From positions 1-44,369 of the forward strand of contig NZ_BAMO01000041.1 of NCBI RefSeq assembly GCF_000615945.1: 44,369 nucleotides of DNA. Reading direction: 5' to 3'. A program made the translations under genes and the position numbers. Below the pieces are notes generated by a model that was not told the origin of the DNA, searched no databases, and saw nothing but the letters and a program-made list of their open reading frames with translations. The stretch comes from Caldalkalibacillus mannanilyticus JCM 10596. GTDB taxonomy: Bacteria; Bacillota; Bacilli; Caldalkalibacillales; JCM-10596. Position 1 is the first letter of the stretch. Each line of letters opens with the position of its first letter. Below, piece by piece: positions 28,112-37,955 of the stretch.

Positions 28112-29420
28112 ATGGACCAACACTATTCTGAATTTCAATCATTTATATTGAATCAATTACCTGTTCATTTATGTTCGACCCAAAAATATAAGACGAATCA
28201 AATCGGCTTCTACATAAGGCAACCTATTGAGGAAGAACATCACACGAAAGTAGCACTTCTTCCATCAGTTCTGAGAAGAGGAACCGAAAAATAACCCAAC
28301 TGCTCAATTAATAAGGCAGGAGCTAGATCAACTCTATGGAGCCTCATTACAATCTGATGTAATGAAAAGAGGAGAGGATCAAGTGATCGTCTTTCGCTTG
28401 GATGTACCTAATGAGAAGTATCTATCAGATCAAACTCCATTATTTGAAAAAGCGATGGAGTTATTAAGCCAGATTATTTTTAAACCTGCTTTGGAAGAAG
28501 GCGGCTTTGTTTCTAAATATGTAGAGCTAGAAAAAGATTTATTGCAACGCAAATTAGCTCAAATCATTGATGATAAAATTCGTTATGCCAACAAAAGATG
28601 TACGGAGGAAATGTTTCAAGGAGAAAGATTCCGTTTATTTGCCAATGGCTCCGAGGAGCAAATCAAGAATATGAACCGTACGGATTTATATGATTACTAT
28701 CAAAAAATGCTTCAGTCCCACCCGATGGACCTATTTATTGTGGGAGATGTCACCAAAGAAGAGGTTGAGAATGTCTTAAATAAATACTTCCGCCTCGAAA
28801 ATCGGAATGAAGTTCTAGATATCCCTACTACGCAGGTTGAAGTGGGTAGAAAAGAAGAAAAAGTGGTAGTGGAAAAGACAAAAATTACGCAAGGAAAATT
28901 GCATATAGGTTGCCGTACCAACGTTTCTTATCAATCGGGTGATTATATCCCCCTTGTTGTCTGTAATGGGATTTTCGGAGGCTATGCTCACTCCAAGCTA
29001 TTTCGCAATGTACGTGAAAAGGAATCCCTTGCTTATTATGTGAACTCAAGCATTGAAAGCCATAAAGGATTTATGATGATTATGTCCGGTATTGAACCAG
29101 ATAAATATGAAAAAACAGTGGAGATTATTAAAAAGCAATTAGCTGAAATGGTCGCTGGAACGATTTCTGATGAAGAAATAGATCAAACAAAAGCCGTTAT
29201 TATTAATCAAATGAAAGAATCTAATGATTTGCCCGTCCAATTAATGGAGAGATATTATCACGGTATTGTTGGAGGGGTTAAGCGTAAAACAGAAGAAGTG
29301 ATTCAGGCCATACAAGCCGTGACAAAAGAGCAGGTACAACAGGTCGCTCAAAAAATTGAAATAGATACGATCTATTTTCTCACCAACGAGCATACAGTAG
29401 AGGAGGGAGCACACCAATGA
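28112..29420 (+). CDS. ymfF: YmfF, M16-like protein lacking the zinc motif, frame-shifted
   Basis: This is the inactive-type partner of a two-gene M16 pair with ymfH. At the place where active members have HxxEH it reads PTAQLIRQELDQLYG, so it cannot bind the catalytic zinc in the normal way. The C-terminal M16 half (IFGGYAHSKLFRNVREKESLAYYV) is intact. The frame breaks in the A5 run at 28287-28291: the first part stops at 28294. Removing one A gives RGTENNPTAQLI, continuing to 29420, for about 435 residues. I chose ATG 28112, eight bases after AGGAAGTGA; GTG 28100 is also possible. It overlaps ymfH by ATGA. Confidence 0.9.
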
Positions 29421-30697
29421 GCATCCAAATACTTGAATTTCAGCAATTAAAAGAAAAGATTTATTATGAGAAATTAAGTAATGGCTTAGATGTCTATGTG
29501 CTGCCAAAGCAAGGATTTCATAAGACCTATGCTACCTTTACGACTAAATATGGTTCGATTGACAATCATTTCATTCCTCCCGGTGCTGAGGAAAACAAAG
29601 TCCCTGATGGCATCGCTCATTTCTTAGAGCATAAGATGTTTGAGGAAGAAACGGGAGATGTATTTCATGAGTTTAGCAAGTATGGTGCTCAAGTGAATGC
29701 ATTCACTAGTTTTGATCGAACAGCGTATTTATTTACGACAACAGATCATGTTCATAAAAACCTCATCACTTTGTTGGATTTTGTTCAAAGACCTTATTTT
29801 ACAGATGAGAATGTGGAAAAGGAAAAAGGCATTATAGAACAGGAGATCAAGATGTATGATGATAATCCTGATTGGAGAGCTTATTTTGGCTTTATTAGTG
29901 CCCTATTTCATCGCCATCCTGTAAAAATCGATATTGCGGGAACAGTGGAGTCGATCTATCAAATCACAAAAGAGATGCTCTATACTTGTTACCATACTTT
30001 TTACCATCCAAGTAATATGCTTCTTTTTGTTGTGGGAGCAGTGGAACCAGAAAAGATTTTTGAGCTTGTACGAGAGAACCAAAGCAAAAAAGAATATCAT
30101 GACCTTCCCGAGATCAAGCGCCTTTTTGAAGAGGAGCCTTCCACGGTTGCAGAACCGAAAAAGGAGCTATCCCTCTCCGTTGGAGTTCCCAAATGTATGA
30201 TGGGCTACAAGGAAATCAGCCTTGGATTAGAGGGAGCTGAGATGATGAAACAGGAACTGGCCACTAGCTTACTTCTAGACATGCTAGTAGGACCTAGCTC
30301 AAGCTTTTATCAAAGCTTATTAGAAGAGGGCTTGATTGATGATTCCTTCGGCGCTGATTATAATCTAGAAAAAAGCTATGGGTTTTCTATCATAGGTGGA
30401 AACACAAAGAATCCCGAGCTTCTGAGTGAAAGAGTCCAAACCTATATAGCAGAGATTCAACGTACCGGGCTGAATCGAGATGACTTTGAGCGTAGCAGAA
30501 AAAAGAAAATAGGCTCATTTCTCAAATATTTAAACTCACCGGAATATATAGCGAATCAATTTACAAGATATCAATTTAATCAGTTGAATTTGTTTGAGGT
30601 TCTTCCAACTTTGGAGCGTTTGACATTTGAAGAAGTAGAGCAACGCCTACAAGGGCATTTCAAAAAAGAACAATTCGCTATTTGTATTGTTAGATAA
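29417..30697 (+). CDS. ymfH: YmfH, M16 family zinc peptidase
   Basis: A 426-residue pitrilysin-type peptidase with an intact HFLEH motif (in IAHFLEHKMFEE) and the third ligand region EKGIIEQEIKMYDDNPDW. It probably works with YmfF as an active/inactive pair, an arrangement known for M16 processing proteases; the substrate is not known. The start overlaps the ymfF stop (ATGA), and GAGGGAG lies upstream. The ymfF-ymfH-ymfI order is as in B. subtilis. Confidence 0.93.
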   Translation: MSIQILEFQQLKEKIYYEKLSNGLDVYVLPKQGFHKTYATFTTKYGSIDNHFIPPGAEENKVPDGIAHFLEHKMFEEETGDVFHEFSKYGAQVNAFTSFDRTAYLFTTTDHVHKNLITLLDFVQRPYFTDENVEKEKGIIEQEIKMYDDNPDWRAYFGFISALFHRHPVKIDIAGTVESIYQITKEMLYTCYHTFYHPSNMLLFVVGAVEPEKIFELVRENQSKKEYHDLPEIKRLFEEEPSTVAEPKKELSLSVGVPKCMMGYKEISLGLEGAEMMKQELATSLLLDMLVGPSSSFYQSLLEEGLIDDSFGADYNLEKSYGFSIIGGNTKNPELLSERVQTYIAEIQRTGLNRDDFERSRKKKIGSFLKYLNSPEYIANQFTRYQFNQLNLFEVLPTLERLTFEEVEQRLQGHFKKEQFAICIVR

Positions 30698-30736
30698 TGA
30701 GTGCTGAAGAATCACAGCTATAGAGGAGAGATCACG

Positions 30737-31464
30737 TTGTCACGCAAAGCATTAATTACAGGAGCCTCGGGTGGTATAGGAAGAGCGATAGCTAAGAAGC
30801 TTGCACAAGAAAGATATTCGCTTATCCTTCATTACCACCAAAATAGAGAGAAGGCTGAAGAATTAGCGCAAGAGCTTACTCTTGCTTATGGGAATCCGAT
30901 TACTCTTATTCAGGCGGACCTAAGCCAACCAGAAGGGATACAGCAAGTATTACAAAACTGCCCCTATTTTCCAGATGTATTGATTCATAATGCGGGCAGA
31001 ACACAATATGGATTGTTTACAGATATCTCTGAAGAGGAATACAATGAAATGATTCATATGAACCTCACAGCCCCATTTCAGTTAACACAGCGGCTGCTCC
31101 CTTCCATGCTTCATCGTAAATGGGGAAGAGTGATCTTTATTACCTCGATTTGGGGAGAAACTGGAGCCTCTTGTGAAAGCCTGTATTCAATGGTCAAAGG
31201 AGGGCTAATCTCTTTAACTAAATCCTTGGCCAAAGAGCTAGCTCCTTCTAACATCTGCGTGAATGCCGTTTCACCTGGAGTGATTGATACGCCAATGATG
31301 AAGCAATTTGAGGTTGAGGATCTTGAACGGCTTTATGATGAAATTCCAATGGGGCGGATGGGCAGCCTGAAGAGGTGGCTCATGCTGTTCATTTTTTAGT
31401 CACAGAAGATAGTGGATACATGACAGGCCAAGTCTTACGAGTGAATGGCGGATGGTATACTTAA
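30737..31464 (+). CDS. ymfI: YmfI, short-chain dehydrogenase/reductase, frame-shifted
   Basis: An NAD(P)H-dependent short-chain reductase resembling FabG-type enzymes. Visible motifs are ITGASGGIGRAIAKKL (cofactor), NAGRTQYG, the catalytic Ser in FITSIWGE and the YSMVKGG Tyr-Lys pair. The frame breaks near 31363: it reads MGRMGSLKRW and stops at 31399. Adding one base gives MGRMG(K/Q)PEEVAHAVHFLV and continues to VNGGWYT and the TAA at 31462-31464, for about 242 residues. I chose TTG 30737, eight bases after GAGGAGA; an upstream in-frame GTG at 30701 lacks a good site. The substrate is unknown. Confidence 0.9.
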
Positions 31465-31561
31465 GAAAAACTCAACATAGATGTGAATAAATTCCGCTTG
31501 ACTCATCCATATTAAATCTGAAGGATATTAAATATCCATCAATTAATAAGGAGGATCTGTT

Positions 31562-31825
31562 ATGTCTGTATTAGATAATTTTGATCAATGGAAGGATTTC
31601 CTTGCCGATCGTTTACACCAAGGACAAGAAGAAGGAATGGATTCAAGAACAGTTAATGAATTGGCTTATCAGATTGGGGACTATCTTTCTGCACAGGTGG
31701 AACCTAAAAACAATGAAGAACGCCTATTGAAAGAATTATGGGAGAGAGGCTCTGAGCAGGAGCAGCATGTTTTAGCTAATTTAATGGTCAAGCTTGTTCA
31801 AAATGAAGGATCAAATCAGCTATAA
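31562..31825 (+). CDS. ymfJ: YmfJ family DUF3243 protein
   Basis: An 87-residue helical, acidic protein. The pattern MSVLDNFDQWKDFLADRL and LAYQIGDYLSAQVEPKNNEE matches DUF3243/YmfJ, a small Bacillales protein of unknown function in this same locus. AAGGAGG precedes ATG 31562. A bidirectional-looking terminator follows immediately. Confidence 0.9.
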   Translation: MSVLDNFDQWKDFLADRLHQGQEEGMDSRTVNELAYQIGDYLSAQVEPKNNEERLLKELWERGSEQEQHVLANLMVKLVQNEGSNQL

Positions 31826-31830
31826 ATAAA

Positions 31831-31860
31831 AAAACGCTCTTTCACATGAAAGGGCGTTTT
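31831..31860 (+). terminator. Intrinsic terminator after ymfJ
   Basis: AAAACGCTCTTTCA pairs with TGAAAGGGCGTTTT. The A and T flanks would allow action on either strand. Confidence 0.85.
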
Positions 31861-31990
31861 CCCTCACTAGCCAGAATTGTCACTTAGCCTTATATTAATT
31901 TATATAGAAAGTGAATTACGTAGCAGGAAGATTTGATTTCATGTAGAATAGTGTCGATATAGAGAATACTGTACGGAGAGGAGCTATTTA

Positions 31991-32788
31991 ATGTCTATTC
32001 AAGAGTTGCAAGATTCTGCTAGGAAAGAATGGTATTTAGAGTATCAAATACATAAAAATCGCCCAGGCTTATTAGGGGATATATCTTCTTTATTAGGAAT
32101 GCTTCAGATCAATATCATTACGATCAATGGTGTAGATCATAATAGAAGAGGAATGCTTTTAGAAAGTGATGATGAAGAAAGAATTTCATTACTGCAAAAT
32201 TTACTAGAGCGAGTTAATAATATCACGGTAACCAAAATTCGACATCCAAAGCTTAGAGATCGTTTGGCGATTCGCCATGGTAGGTATATTGAAAGAGATC
32301 AAGATGAAAAGAAAATCTTTCGCTTTGTACGTAATGAACTAGGCATTTTAGTTGATTTTCTAGCAGAGATATTTAAAAAGGAAGGACATCAACTAATTGG
32401 AATAAGAGGAATGCCAAGGGTGGGGAAAACAGAATCCATTGTTGCTTCTAGTGTATGTGCTAATAAGAGGTGGTCTTTTGTTTCATCCACTTTATTGCGT
32501 CAAACAGTGCGAAATCAAATGGCAGAGGATGAACTTTCCTCGGACCATGTGTTTATTCTAGATGGTATTGTATCTACATTAAGAGCTACAGAGAAACACC
32601 ATTCTCTTATTCGTGAAATTTTAAGGCTTCCTGCAACAAAAGTAATTGAACATCCAGACATTTTTGTCCGTGAAACTGAATATACAATAGATGATTTCGA
32701 TTATATTATTGAACTGCGGAATGATGCAGATGAAGAGATCTCATATGATATTATAAACTCTAATTATTCATCATTTGATATTAGTTAG
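31991..32788 (+). CDS. ymfK: YmfK family DUF3388 protein with ACT-like and P-loop regions
   Basis: A 265-residue protein of the YmfK/DUF3388 family. The N-terminus (about 10-85) looks like an ACT-type ligand-binding domain (EYQIHKNRPGLLGDISSLLG). The middle has a P-loop-like GMPRVGKTES near residue 141, followed by a likely Walker B-type segment (VFILDGIVS). The function is unknown; the layout suggests a ligand-sensing nucleotide-binding protein, which is inference. GGAGAGGAG precedes ATG 31991. The stop abuts the ribosome site of the rodZ-like gene. Confidence 0.85.
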   Translation: MSIQELQDSARKEWYLEYQIHKNRPGLLGDISSLLGMLQINIITINGVDHNRRGMLLESDDEERISLLQNLLERVNNITVTKIRHPKLRDRLAIRHGRYIERDQDEKKIFRFVRNELGILVDFLAEIFKKEGHQLIGIRGMPRVGKTESIVASSVCANKRWSFVSSTLLRQTVRNQMAEDELSSDHVFILDGIVSTLRATEKHHSLIREILRLPATKVIEHPDIFVRETEYTIDDFDYIIELRNDADEEISYDIINSNYSSFDIS

Positions 32789-32802
32789 TGGAGGTGAACC
32801 TA

Positions 32803-33693
32803 TTGTCAGACCTGGGTAACTTTCTAAGGCAAACTAGAGAAGAAAAAAATATCACCTTAGATCAAGTTCAAGAAATTACAAAAATTAGAAAGCGCTACTT
32901 AGAGGCAATCGAAAATGGAGAGTATGGCGTACTTCCTGGTCAATTTTACGCAAGAGCTTTTGTCAAAAGCTATGCTGAAGCTATTGGTTTAAGAGCCGAA
33001 GAAGTTCTTGAGCAATACTCATCAGATCTTCCAGAGGTCCCGAAAGCCCCAGTAGAAACGTTAACGAAAAGAAGTACGAAGGAAGTCAGAACAACTTCTC
33101 CAAAGATTGGAAAATGGATTTCAAGGGTTGTTTTGTATTCTTTTATTGTTTTAGTTGTTGTGCTATTCTATTTAGCTGCCATAAAATATAAGCCGAATGA
33201 ACATCAAGTAGACCAAGATCCAGCTGTCCCTCCAATTGCAACGAATTATGGACCAGAAGGACAGCAACCGCAGACACCGCCAGCAGAATCTGAGAATTCT
33301 AAACCAGAAGACACTGATACGGATCATGCAGACTCTGAGGAAAAGACAGAGGAATCTACACCTGCGACTACAGAAACTTTAACCATGGTGGAAAATACAG
33401 CAAGAAAGACAAGCTATGAACTTATAGAAGCAAATAAAATGGAAATCACATTACGGGCTTCTGATGGACGCATTTGGTATAGTCTGACAGATGTCGCCAA
33501 AAACAGTACGATTGATACTACGGAACTAGCCCAAGGAGATCAGAAAACCTGGGATGTGACAGAAAATAAACAGGTCCGCTTTAAATTTGGGAATACAAAA
33601 GCAATTACCTTATTGGTCAATGGGAAAGAAGTTGATCTATCTCATATTGAAAATGTTGCCAACGTTCATTATATTGAATTTAGCTTGAAGTAA
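32803..33693 (+). CDS. rodZ: YmfM/RodZ-like membrane-anchored helix-turn-helix protein
   Basis: RodZ links the cytoskeletal MreB to the membrane in cell-shape control. The 296-residue protein has an N-terminal Xre-type HTH (LRQTREEKNITLDQVQEITK), one membrane helix near residues 107-125 (VVLYSFIVLVVVLFYLAAI), a Pro/Glu/Thr-rich extracytoplasmic linker and a C-terminal DUF4115-like beta domain. I chose TTG 32803, preceded by GGAGGTGA; the longer GTG 32788 lies ahead of that site. It sits between ymfK and yajQ/pgsA as expected for ymfM. Confidence 0.9.
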   Translation: MSDLGNFLRQTREEKNITLDQVQEITKIRKRYLEAIENGEYGVLPGQFYARAFVKSYAEAIGLRAEEVLEQYSSDLPEVPKAPVETLTKRSTKEVRTTSPKIGKWISRVVLYSFIVLVVVLFYLAAIKYKPNEHQVDQDPAVPPIATNYGPEGQQPQTPPAESENSKPEDTDTDHADSEEKTEESTPATTETLTMVENTARKTSYELIEANKMEITLRASDGRIWYSLTDVAKNSTIDTTELAQGDQKTWDVTENKQVRFKFGNTKAITLLVNGKEVDLSHIENVANVHYIEFSLK

Positions 33694-33735
33694 AATAATG
33701 AATGTATCTTTTGGGGGAAGGGAAGTTAAGGGAAA

Positions 33736-34227
33736 ATGTCAAAGGAAAGCTCATTTGATATCGTATCTAAGTTAGATTTACAGGAAGTTGATAATGCCAT
33801 TCGACAAGCGATGAAAGAAATCGAAAATCGCTATGATTTTAAGGGAAGTAAAAGTGATATTAAACTAGAGAAAGAACAATTAGTGATTCTTTCTGAGGAT
33901 GAGTATAAATTAAACAGTGTTGTTGAGATTCTACAAAGCAAATTAATTAAGAGAAATGTACCTATAAAATCCATGAAGTTTGGCAAGATCGAAGGTGCCT
34001 CTGGAGGAATGGTACGGCAAAAAATTGATTTGATGCAGGGGATTGATCAAGAAGGCAGCAAAATCATTGGGAAAATAATTAAGGATTCAAAATTAAAGGT
34101 GAAGTATCAAATTCAAGGGGATCAACTGAGAGTTTCGGGTAAATCTTTAGATGATTTGCAGAAGGTGATGCAGCTCATTCGTGATGCAGATCTATCCATT
34201 GCTGTTCAATTTGTGAACTATCGATAA
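33736..34227 (+). CDS. yajQ: YajQ family nucleotide-binding protein
   Basis: The 163-residue protein matches YajQ from end to end: [44 protein letters not shown] and the C-terminal VQFVNYR. The family binds nucleotides or cyclic di-GMP in some bacteria and has a double RNP-like fold; its role in Gram-positives is not defined. AAGGGA precedes ATG 33736. A terminator follows within 16 bases. Confidence 0.95.
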   Translation: MSKESSFDIVSKLDLQEVDNAIRQAMKEIENRYDFKGSKSDIKLEKEQLVILSEDEYKLNSVVEILQSKLIKRNVPIKSMKFGKIEGASGGMVRQKIDLMQGIDQEGSKIIGKIIKDSKLKVKYQIQGDQLRVSGKSLDDLQKVMQLIRDADLSIAVQFVNYR

Positions 34228-34242
34228 TTGAAAAAAATGATG

Positions 34243-34277
34243 GAAAGTCATGGTTACTTGCCATGACTTTCTTCTTT
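34243..34277 (+). terminator. Intrinsic terminator after yajQ
   Basis: GAAAGTCATGG pairs with CCATGACTTTC around a seven-base loop, followed by a T-rich tract that runs into the next promoter. Confidence 0.88.
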
Positions 34278-34304
34278 GACACTGATTTTTTCATATATTA
34301 TACT
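34276..34304 (+). promoter_or_regulatory. Consensus sigma-A promoter for pgsA
   Basis: A perfect TTGACA, 17 bases, TATACT. The start would be near 34311, about 35 bases before the pgsA ATG. Confidence 0.88.
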
Positions 34305-34345
34305 GTACTAGAGATATGCTAGCTTGTTACGTGGGGGAAGAATTG

Positions 34346-34936
34346 ATGAACTTAGCGAATAAAATTACATTAGCCCGAATTTTCCTTGTACCTGTTATCA
34401 TGCTTTTTTTGCTTGTGAAGTTTGATATGGGTTCTGTTACGTTTGCTGGTGTAGTACTTACATATTCTGAGATCATTGCAACAATTATTTTCATTATTGC
34501 TGCGAGTACGGATGGTTTGGATGGATATATTGCACGAAAAAGAAAAATCGTTACGAATCTTGGGAAATTTTTAGATCCGCTAGCGGATAAGCTTTTAATT
34601 ACTGCTGCTCTTATTTCCTTGGTGGAAAGAGGGAGTGTTGAAGCTTGGATGGCGATTATCATTATTAGCCGAGAATTTGCTGTAACTGGCTTGCGTCTTG
34701 TGGCTTCTGCAGACGGTCAGGTTATATCAGCAAGTAAGCTAGGAAAGACAAAAACCATTGTTCAAATTGTAGCAATCTGTGTCGTGATGCTTAAGAATTT
34801 TCCGTTCTTTTTACTTGCGATTCCTTTTGATATAATTGCAATGTGGTTTGCTGTGATTATTACGATCTATTCAGGAATTGATTATTTTGTTAAGAATAAG
34901 AATGTGATACAGTTTAAAAGAAGTTCTCAAAAATAA
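34346..34936 (+). CDS. pgsA: CDP-diacylglycerol-glycerol-3-phosphate 3-phosphatidyltransferase
   Basis: PgsA makes phosphatidylglycerol phosphate from CDP-diacylglycerol, the committed step to anionic membrane lipid. The 196-residue membrane protein carries the CDP-alcohol phosphotransferase motif (DGLDGYIAR, then GKFLDPLADK) and several hydrophobic helices. I chose ATG 34346 after GGGGGAAG; the longer frame from 34316 lies at the predicted RNA start and ahead of the ribosome site. A consensus promoter upstream and a terminator downstream suggest one-gene transcription. Confidence 0.96.
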   Translation: MNLANKITLARIFLVPVIMLFLLVKFDMGSVTFAGVVLTYSEIIATIIFIIAASTDGLDGYIARKRKIVTNLGKFLDPLADKLLITAALISLVERGSVEAWMAIIIISREFAVTGLRLVASADGQVISASKLGKTKTIVQIVAICVVMLKNFPFFLLAIPFDIIAMWFAVIITIYSGIDYFVKNKNVIQFKRSSQK

Positions 34937-34948
34937 ACTGAGGGAAAT

Positions 34949-34980
34949 GCAGAAGGATCAATATTCTTTCTGCTTTTTTA
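34949..34980 (+). terminator. Intrinsic terminator after pgsA
   Basis: GCAGAAGGA pairs with TCTTTCTGC and a T run follows. Confidence 0.8.
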
Positions 34981-35052
34981 AAGCATTACTTTGAGATAAT
35001 CCATTCTATCGAGTACATAAGAAACGCTTTTGATCGAACAAAGGAGTTGCAC

Positions 35053-36288
35053 ATGAGAGCTGAAATTATTTCAATTGGTACAGAGTTGTTACTTGGTCAA
35101 ATTACGAATACGAACGCGCAATTTATATCTGAACAACTTGCCATGCTTGGTATTCCAGTTTATTACCATAGTGTTGTGGGAGATAATCCCTCTCGGATAC
35201 AGACACAATTAGAAATCTCTTCAAAACGTTCTGATATACTCATCTTTACAGGCGGTCTTGGACCCACAAAGGATGACCTAACGAAGGAAACCATTGCTCG
35301 TTATCTAGGGCGAACTCTTGAACTACATTTGGAAGCAATGGAGCAGATACGGAATTTTTTCAGCAAAAGAAACATCATAATGACCCCCAACAATGAGCGT
35401 CAAGCATGGTGATTGAAGGATGTATTTTATTCCCGAATTATCATGGACTAGCACCGGGAATGGCTGTAGAGGTGAATACGAAGCATTACTTATTGTTTCC
35501 AGGTCCGCCTAAGGAGTTGCAGCCTATGTTTACTCAGTATGCAGTTCCCTATCTTATGCAGCTCCTACCAGAAAATAAAGTCGTTCACTCTAGGGTGCTG
35601 CGTTTCTGTGGGATAGGTGAATCTACCCTAGAAACTCAATTGCAGGACCTGATTGATCAGCAGACAAATCCGACGATCGCGCCCTTAGCCAAAGAAGGTG
35701 AAGTGACTCTTAGAGTAACCAGCTTTGCAGATGATGTAACACAAGCGGAATTGATTATGGAGCCAGTCATTCAACAAATCCGTAATCGAGTAGGTGAGTA
35801 CCTGTATGGATATGATCAAGATACTTCAGTCTGTGGTCGTCCATCTCCTTAACCAGAAAAAATGGACACTTTCTATAGCAGAAAGCTGTACGGGTGGACT
35901 TTTGTCTCATTATATTAGCCAGGTAAGTGGTGCTTCGGAAGTATTTCAAGGTGGTTTAGTTTGTTATTCCGTACAAATGAAACAGCAATTGGGTGTTCCA
36001 ACTGCAACCTTGGAAAAGGCAGGTGCTGTTAGCCAAGAGAGCGCAACCTATCTAGCTGAAAGGGTAAAAGATCAGTATGTAACAGATGTTGGTGTTTCTA
36101 TTACCGGAGTGGCAGGTCCTACAGAACAAGAGGGAAAGCCCATCGGTTTAGTGTACATAGGTTTCTCTCTTCCTACAGGTAGCTTCGTCCGTGAGGTGAA
36201 TCTGGTTGGCAGTAGGGAAGCTATTCAAGATCGCGCGGCAAAATTAGCGATGACCTATTTAATTAATGAACTAAAGAAAGGTGAATAA
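35053..36288 (+). CDS. cinA: CinA/PncC competence-damage protein, doubly frame-shifted
   Basis: The N-terminal molybdopterin-binding-like domain ([28 protein letters not shown]) is coupled to a C-terminal nicotinamide-nucleotide amidase domain ([31 protein letters not shown]). The frame breaks twice. Near 35407 a T is missing (QAW stop; restored as QALVIEGC). Near 35823 a one-base gain or two-base loss gives CGRPSP and a stop at 35852; the restored reading is [13 protein letters not shown]. The corrected length is about 411 residues, normal for CinA. The start is ATG 35053 after AAGGAG. cinA commonly precedes recA; here a helicase gene lies between them. Confidence 0.92.
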
Positions 36289-36295
36289 ATTTATT

Positions 36296-37933
36296 ATGCA
36301 AATTTTTTCTGATTTTCCTTTACATAATTCAATTATCAAGGCAATACACGACATGGGATTTGAGGAGCCATCTCCGATTCAAGCTTCATGTATCCCTACA
36401 ATTTTAGAAGGCGTTGATGTCATCGGGCAAGCGCAGACTGGAACGGGTAAAACAGCGGCATTTGGAATCCCAGTCATTGAGAAGATGACAACTGCTCCTC
36501 ATGTTCAAGCTCTTATCTTGACACCAACACGTGAACTAGCTATTCAAGTATCGGGAGAGTTGAAAAAAATATCTAAATACAAAAGAGTAAAAACCTTGCC
36601 TATTTATGGAGGACAATCCATCGGACATCAGATTCGGGCGTTGAAGCAAGGGGTACAGGTTGTGATTGGAACTCCTGGTAGAATTCTTGATCATATTCGA
36701 AGAAAAACATTAATTCTGCAAAATGTGAAAATGGTTGTTCTAGATGAGGCTGATGAGATGCTCGATATGGGCTTTATCGATGATATTGAAGTGATCCTAC
36801 AGCAAGTAAGTAATGAACGCCAAACTTTGTTATTCTCTGCGACGATGCCTCCAGAGATCAAAAAGCTAACTCATCGTTATATGCAAAACCCAAAGATTAT
36901 CTCCATTAATCGCAGTGAGGTTACGGCTCCTTTGATCGATCAAGCCTACTACAAAGTATTGGAAAAAAACAAGCTTGAAAGCTTATGCAGGATTTTAGAT
37001 AGCCAGGAGATTGAGCTAGGTATTATTTTCTGTCGCACCAAGCGCGGTGTTGACGAGCTATCTGAAGCTTTGCAAACAAGGGGATATTTAACAGATGCTT
37101 TACATGGAGATTTAAGTCAGATACAGCGTGACAAAGTCATGAAATCATTTAGAGACTCTTCTATTGAATTCTTAATCGCAACAGATGTTGCGGCGAGAGG
37201 AATTGATGTTGAAAATGTTTCCCATGTGATCAACTATGATATTCCTCAAGATCCTGAGAGTTATGTACATCGAATTGGACGTACAGGTAGAGCAGGGCGT
37301 AAGGGATTGGCGATTACCCTGGTCACTCCACGAGAAATGAAGCATCTTCGTTCAATCGAACTTGAGATCAAGCAACCGATCCCAGCGAAGGATCTGCCTA
37401 CGCTTGAAGAGATTACAGTCAGGCAGAAGGAAAACTGGAAAAACCAAATTGCTGAGGTCATCGAACGGGGAGAAGATCAATCCTTATTCTATGAAGTAGT
37501 CGAAAGCTTAACGGATCAATATGAACTGAAAGATATTGCTAGTGCCCTACTCAGAATTGCCTACTCTGATTCACTTCCACTTAATATTGAGGATTCTTAT
37601 GACTTTGGTGAAACAGGTGCATCTAAAGGGATGGTTCGCTTCTTTATGAATGTGGGTAGAAATGTAAATATGAGCCCGCAAAATCTGATCAAAGAAATCT
37701 CAGAATTAGTTGGAATTCCTGGGAAGGCGATTGGACGTATCGATATTTTTGAAAAATTTACGTTCTTAGAGGTTCCTGAGGATGTGGCTCCTTTTGTTTA
37801 CGAAGCACTTAGACAATCACGGATCAATGGAGCAAGGGTAAACCTAGAACCAGCCAAACCAAGACCACCAAGAGAAAAGCGTGAATATACCCCGAATCAA
37901 GATAGAGCAAAAAGAGAAACCTATAAAAAATGA
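36296..37933 (+). CDS. DEAD-box ATP-dependent RNA helicase with DbpA-type RNA-binding domain
   Basis: This is a 545-residue RNA helicase. Motifs: Q motif near EEPSPIQ, I AQTGTGKT, Ia PTRELA, II DEAD (VLDEADEML), III SAT, V ATDVAARGIDV and VI HRIGRTGRAG. The C-terminal 75 residues (GMVRFFMNVGRN onward) form a DbpA-like RNA-binding domain, followed by a basic tail. Roles in ribosome assembly or cold-adapted RNA remodelling are likely by family. It could be a CshA- or DeaD-type enzyme; I do not assign a symbol. I chose ATG 36296; a GTG at 36281 is an alternative that overlaps the cinA stop. Confidence 0.93.
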   Translation: MQIFSDFPLHNSIIKAIHDMGFEEPSPIQASCIPTILEGVDVIGQAQTGTGKTAAFGIPVIEKMTTAPHVQALILTPTRELAIQVSGELKKISKYKRVKTLPIYGGQSIGHQIRALKQGVQVVIGTPGRILDHIRRKTLILQNVKMVVLDEADEMLDMGFIDDIEVILQQVSNERQTLLFSATMPPEIKKLTHRYMQNPKIISINRSEVTAPLIDQAYYKVLEKNKLESLCRILDSQEIELGIIFCRTKRGVDELSEALQTRGYLTDALHGDLSQIQRDKVMKSFRDSSIEFLIATDVAARGIDVENVSHVINYDIPQDPESYVHRIGRTGRAGRKGLAITLVTPREMKHLRSIELEIKQPIPAKDLPTLEEITVRQKENWKNQIAEVIERGEDQSLFYEVVESLTDQYELKDIASALLRIAYSDSLPLNIEDSYDFGETGASKGMVRFFMNVGRNVNMSPQNLIKEISELVGIPGKAIGRIDIFEKFTFLEVPEDVAPFVYEALRQSRINGARVNLEPAKPRPPREKREYTPNQDRAKRETYKK

Positions 37934-37946
37934 GAATAAATGTTCG
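37933..37946 (+). promoter_or_regulatory. Candidate LexA (SOS) box upstream of recA
   Basis: AGAATAAATGTTCG matches eight of ten fixed positions of the Gram-positive LexA box CGAACnnnnGTTCG and lies ten bases before the recA -35. The left half is degenerate. Confidence 0.4.
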
Positions 37947-37955
37947 ATAAATCTA

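Noticed and set aside
20849-36288. Calling dapA, tepA, ymfF, ymfI and cinA pseudogenes
   Set aside because: Each is restored by a simple one- or two-base correction to normal family length, and no further decay is visible, so I treat them as intact genes with probable sequencing errors.
36296-37933. DbpA as the specific gene name for the helicase
   Set aside because: The C-terminal DbpA-type RNA-binding domain is shared by several Gram-positive DEAD-box helicases (CshA/DeaD-like), so the symbol cannot be settled from sequence reading.
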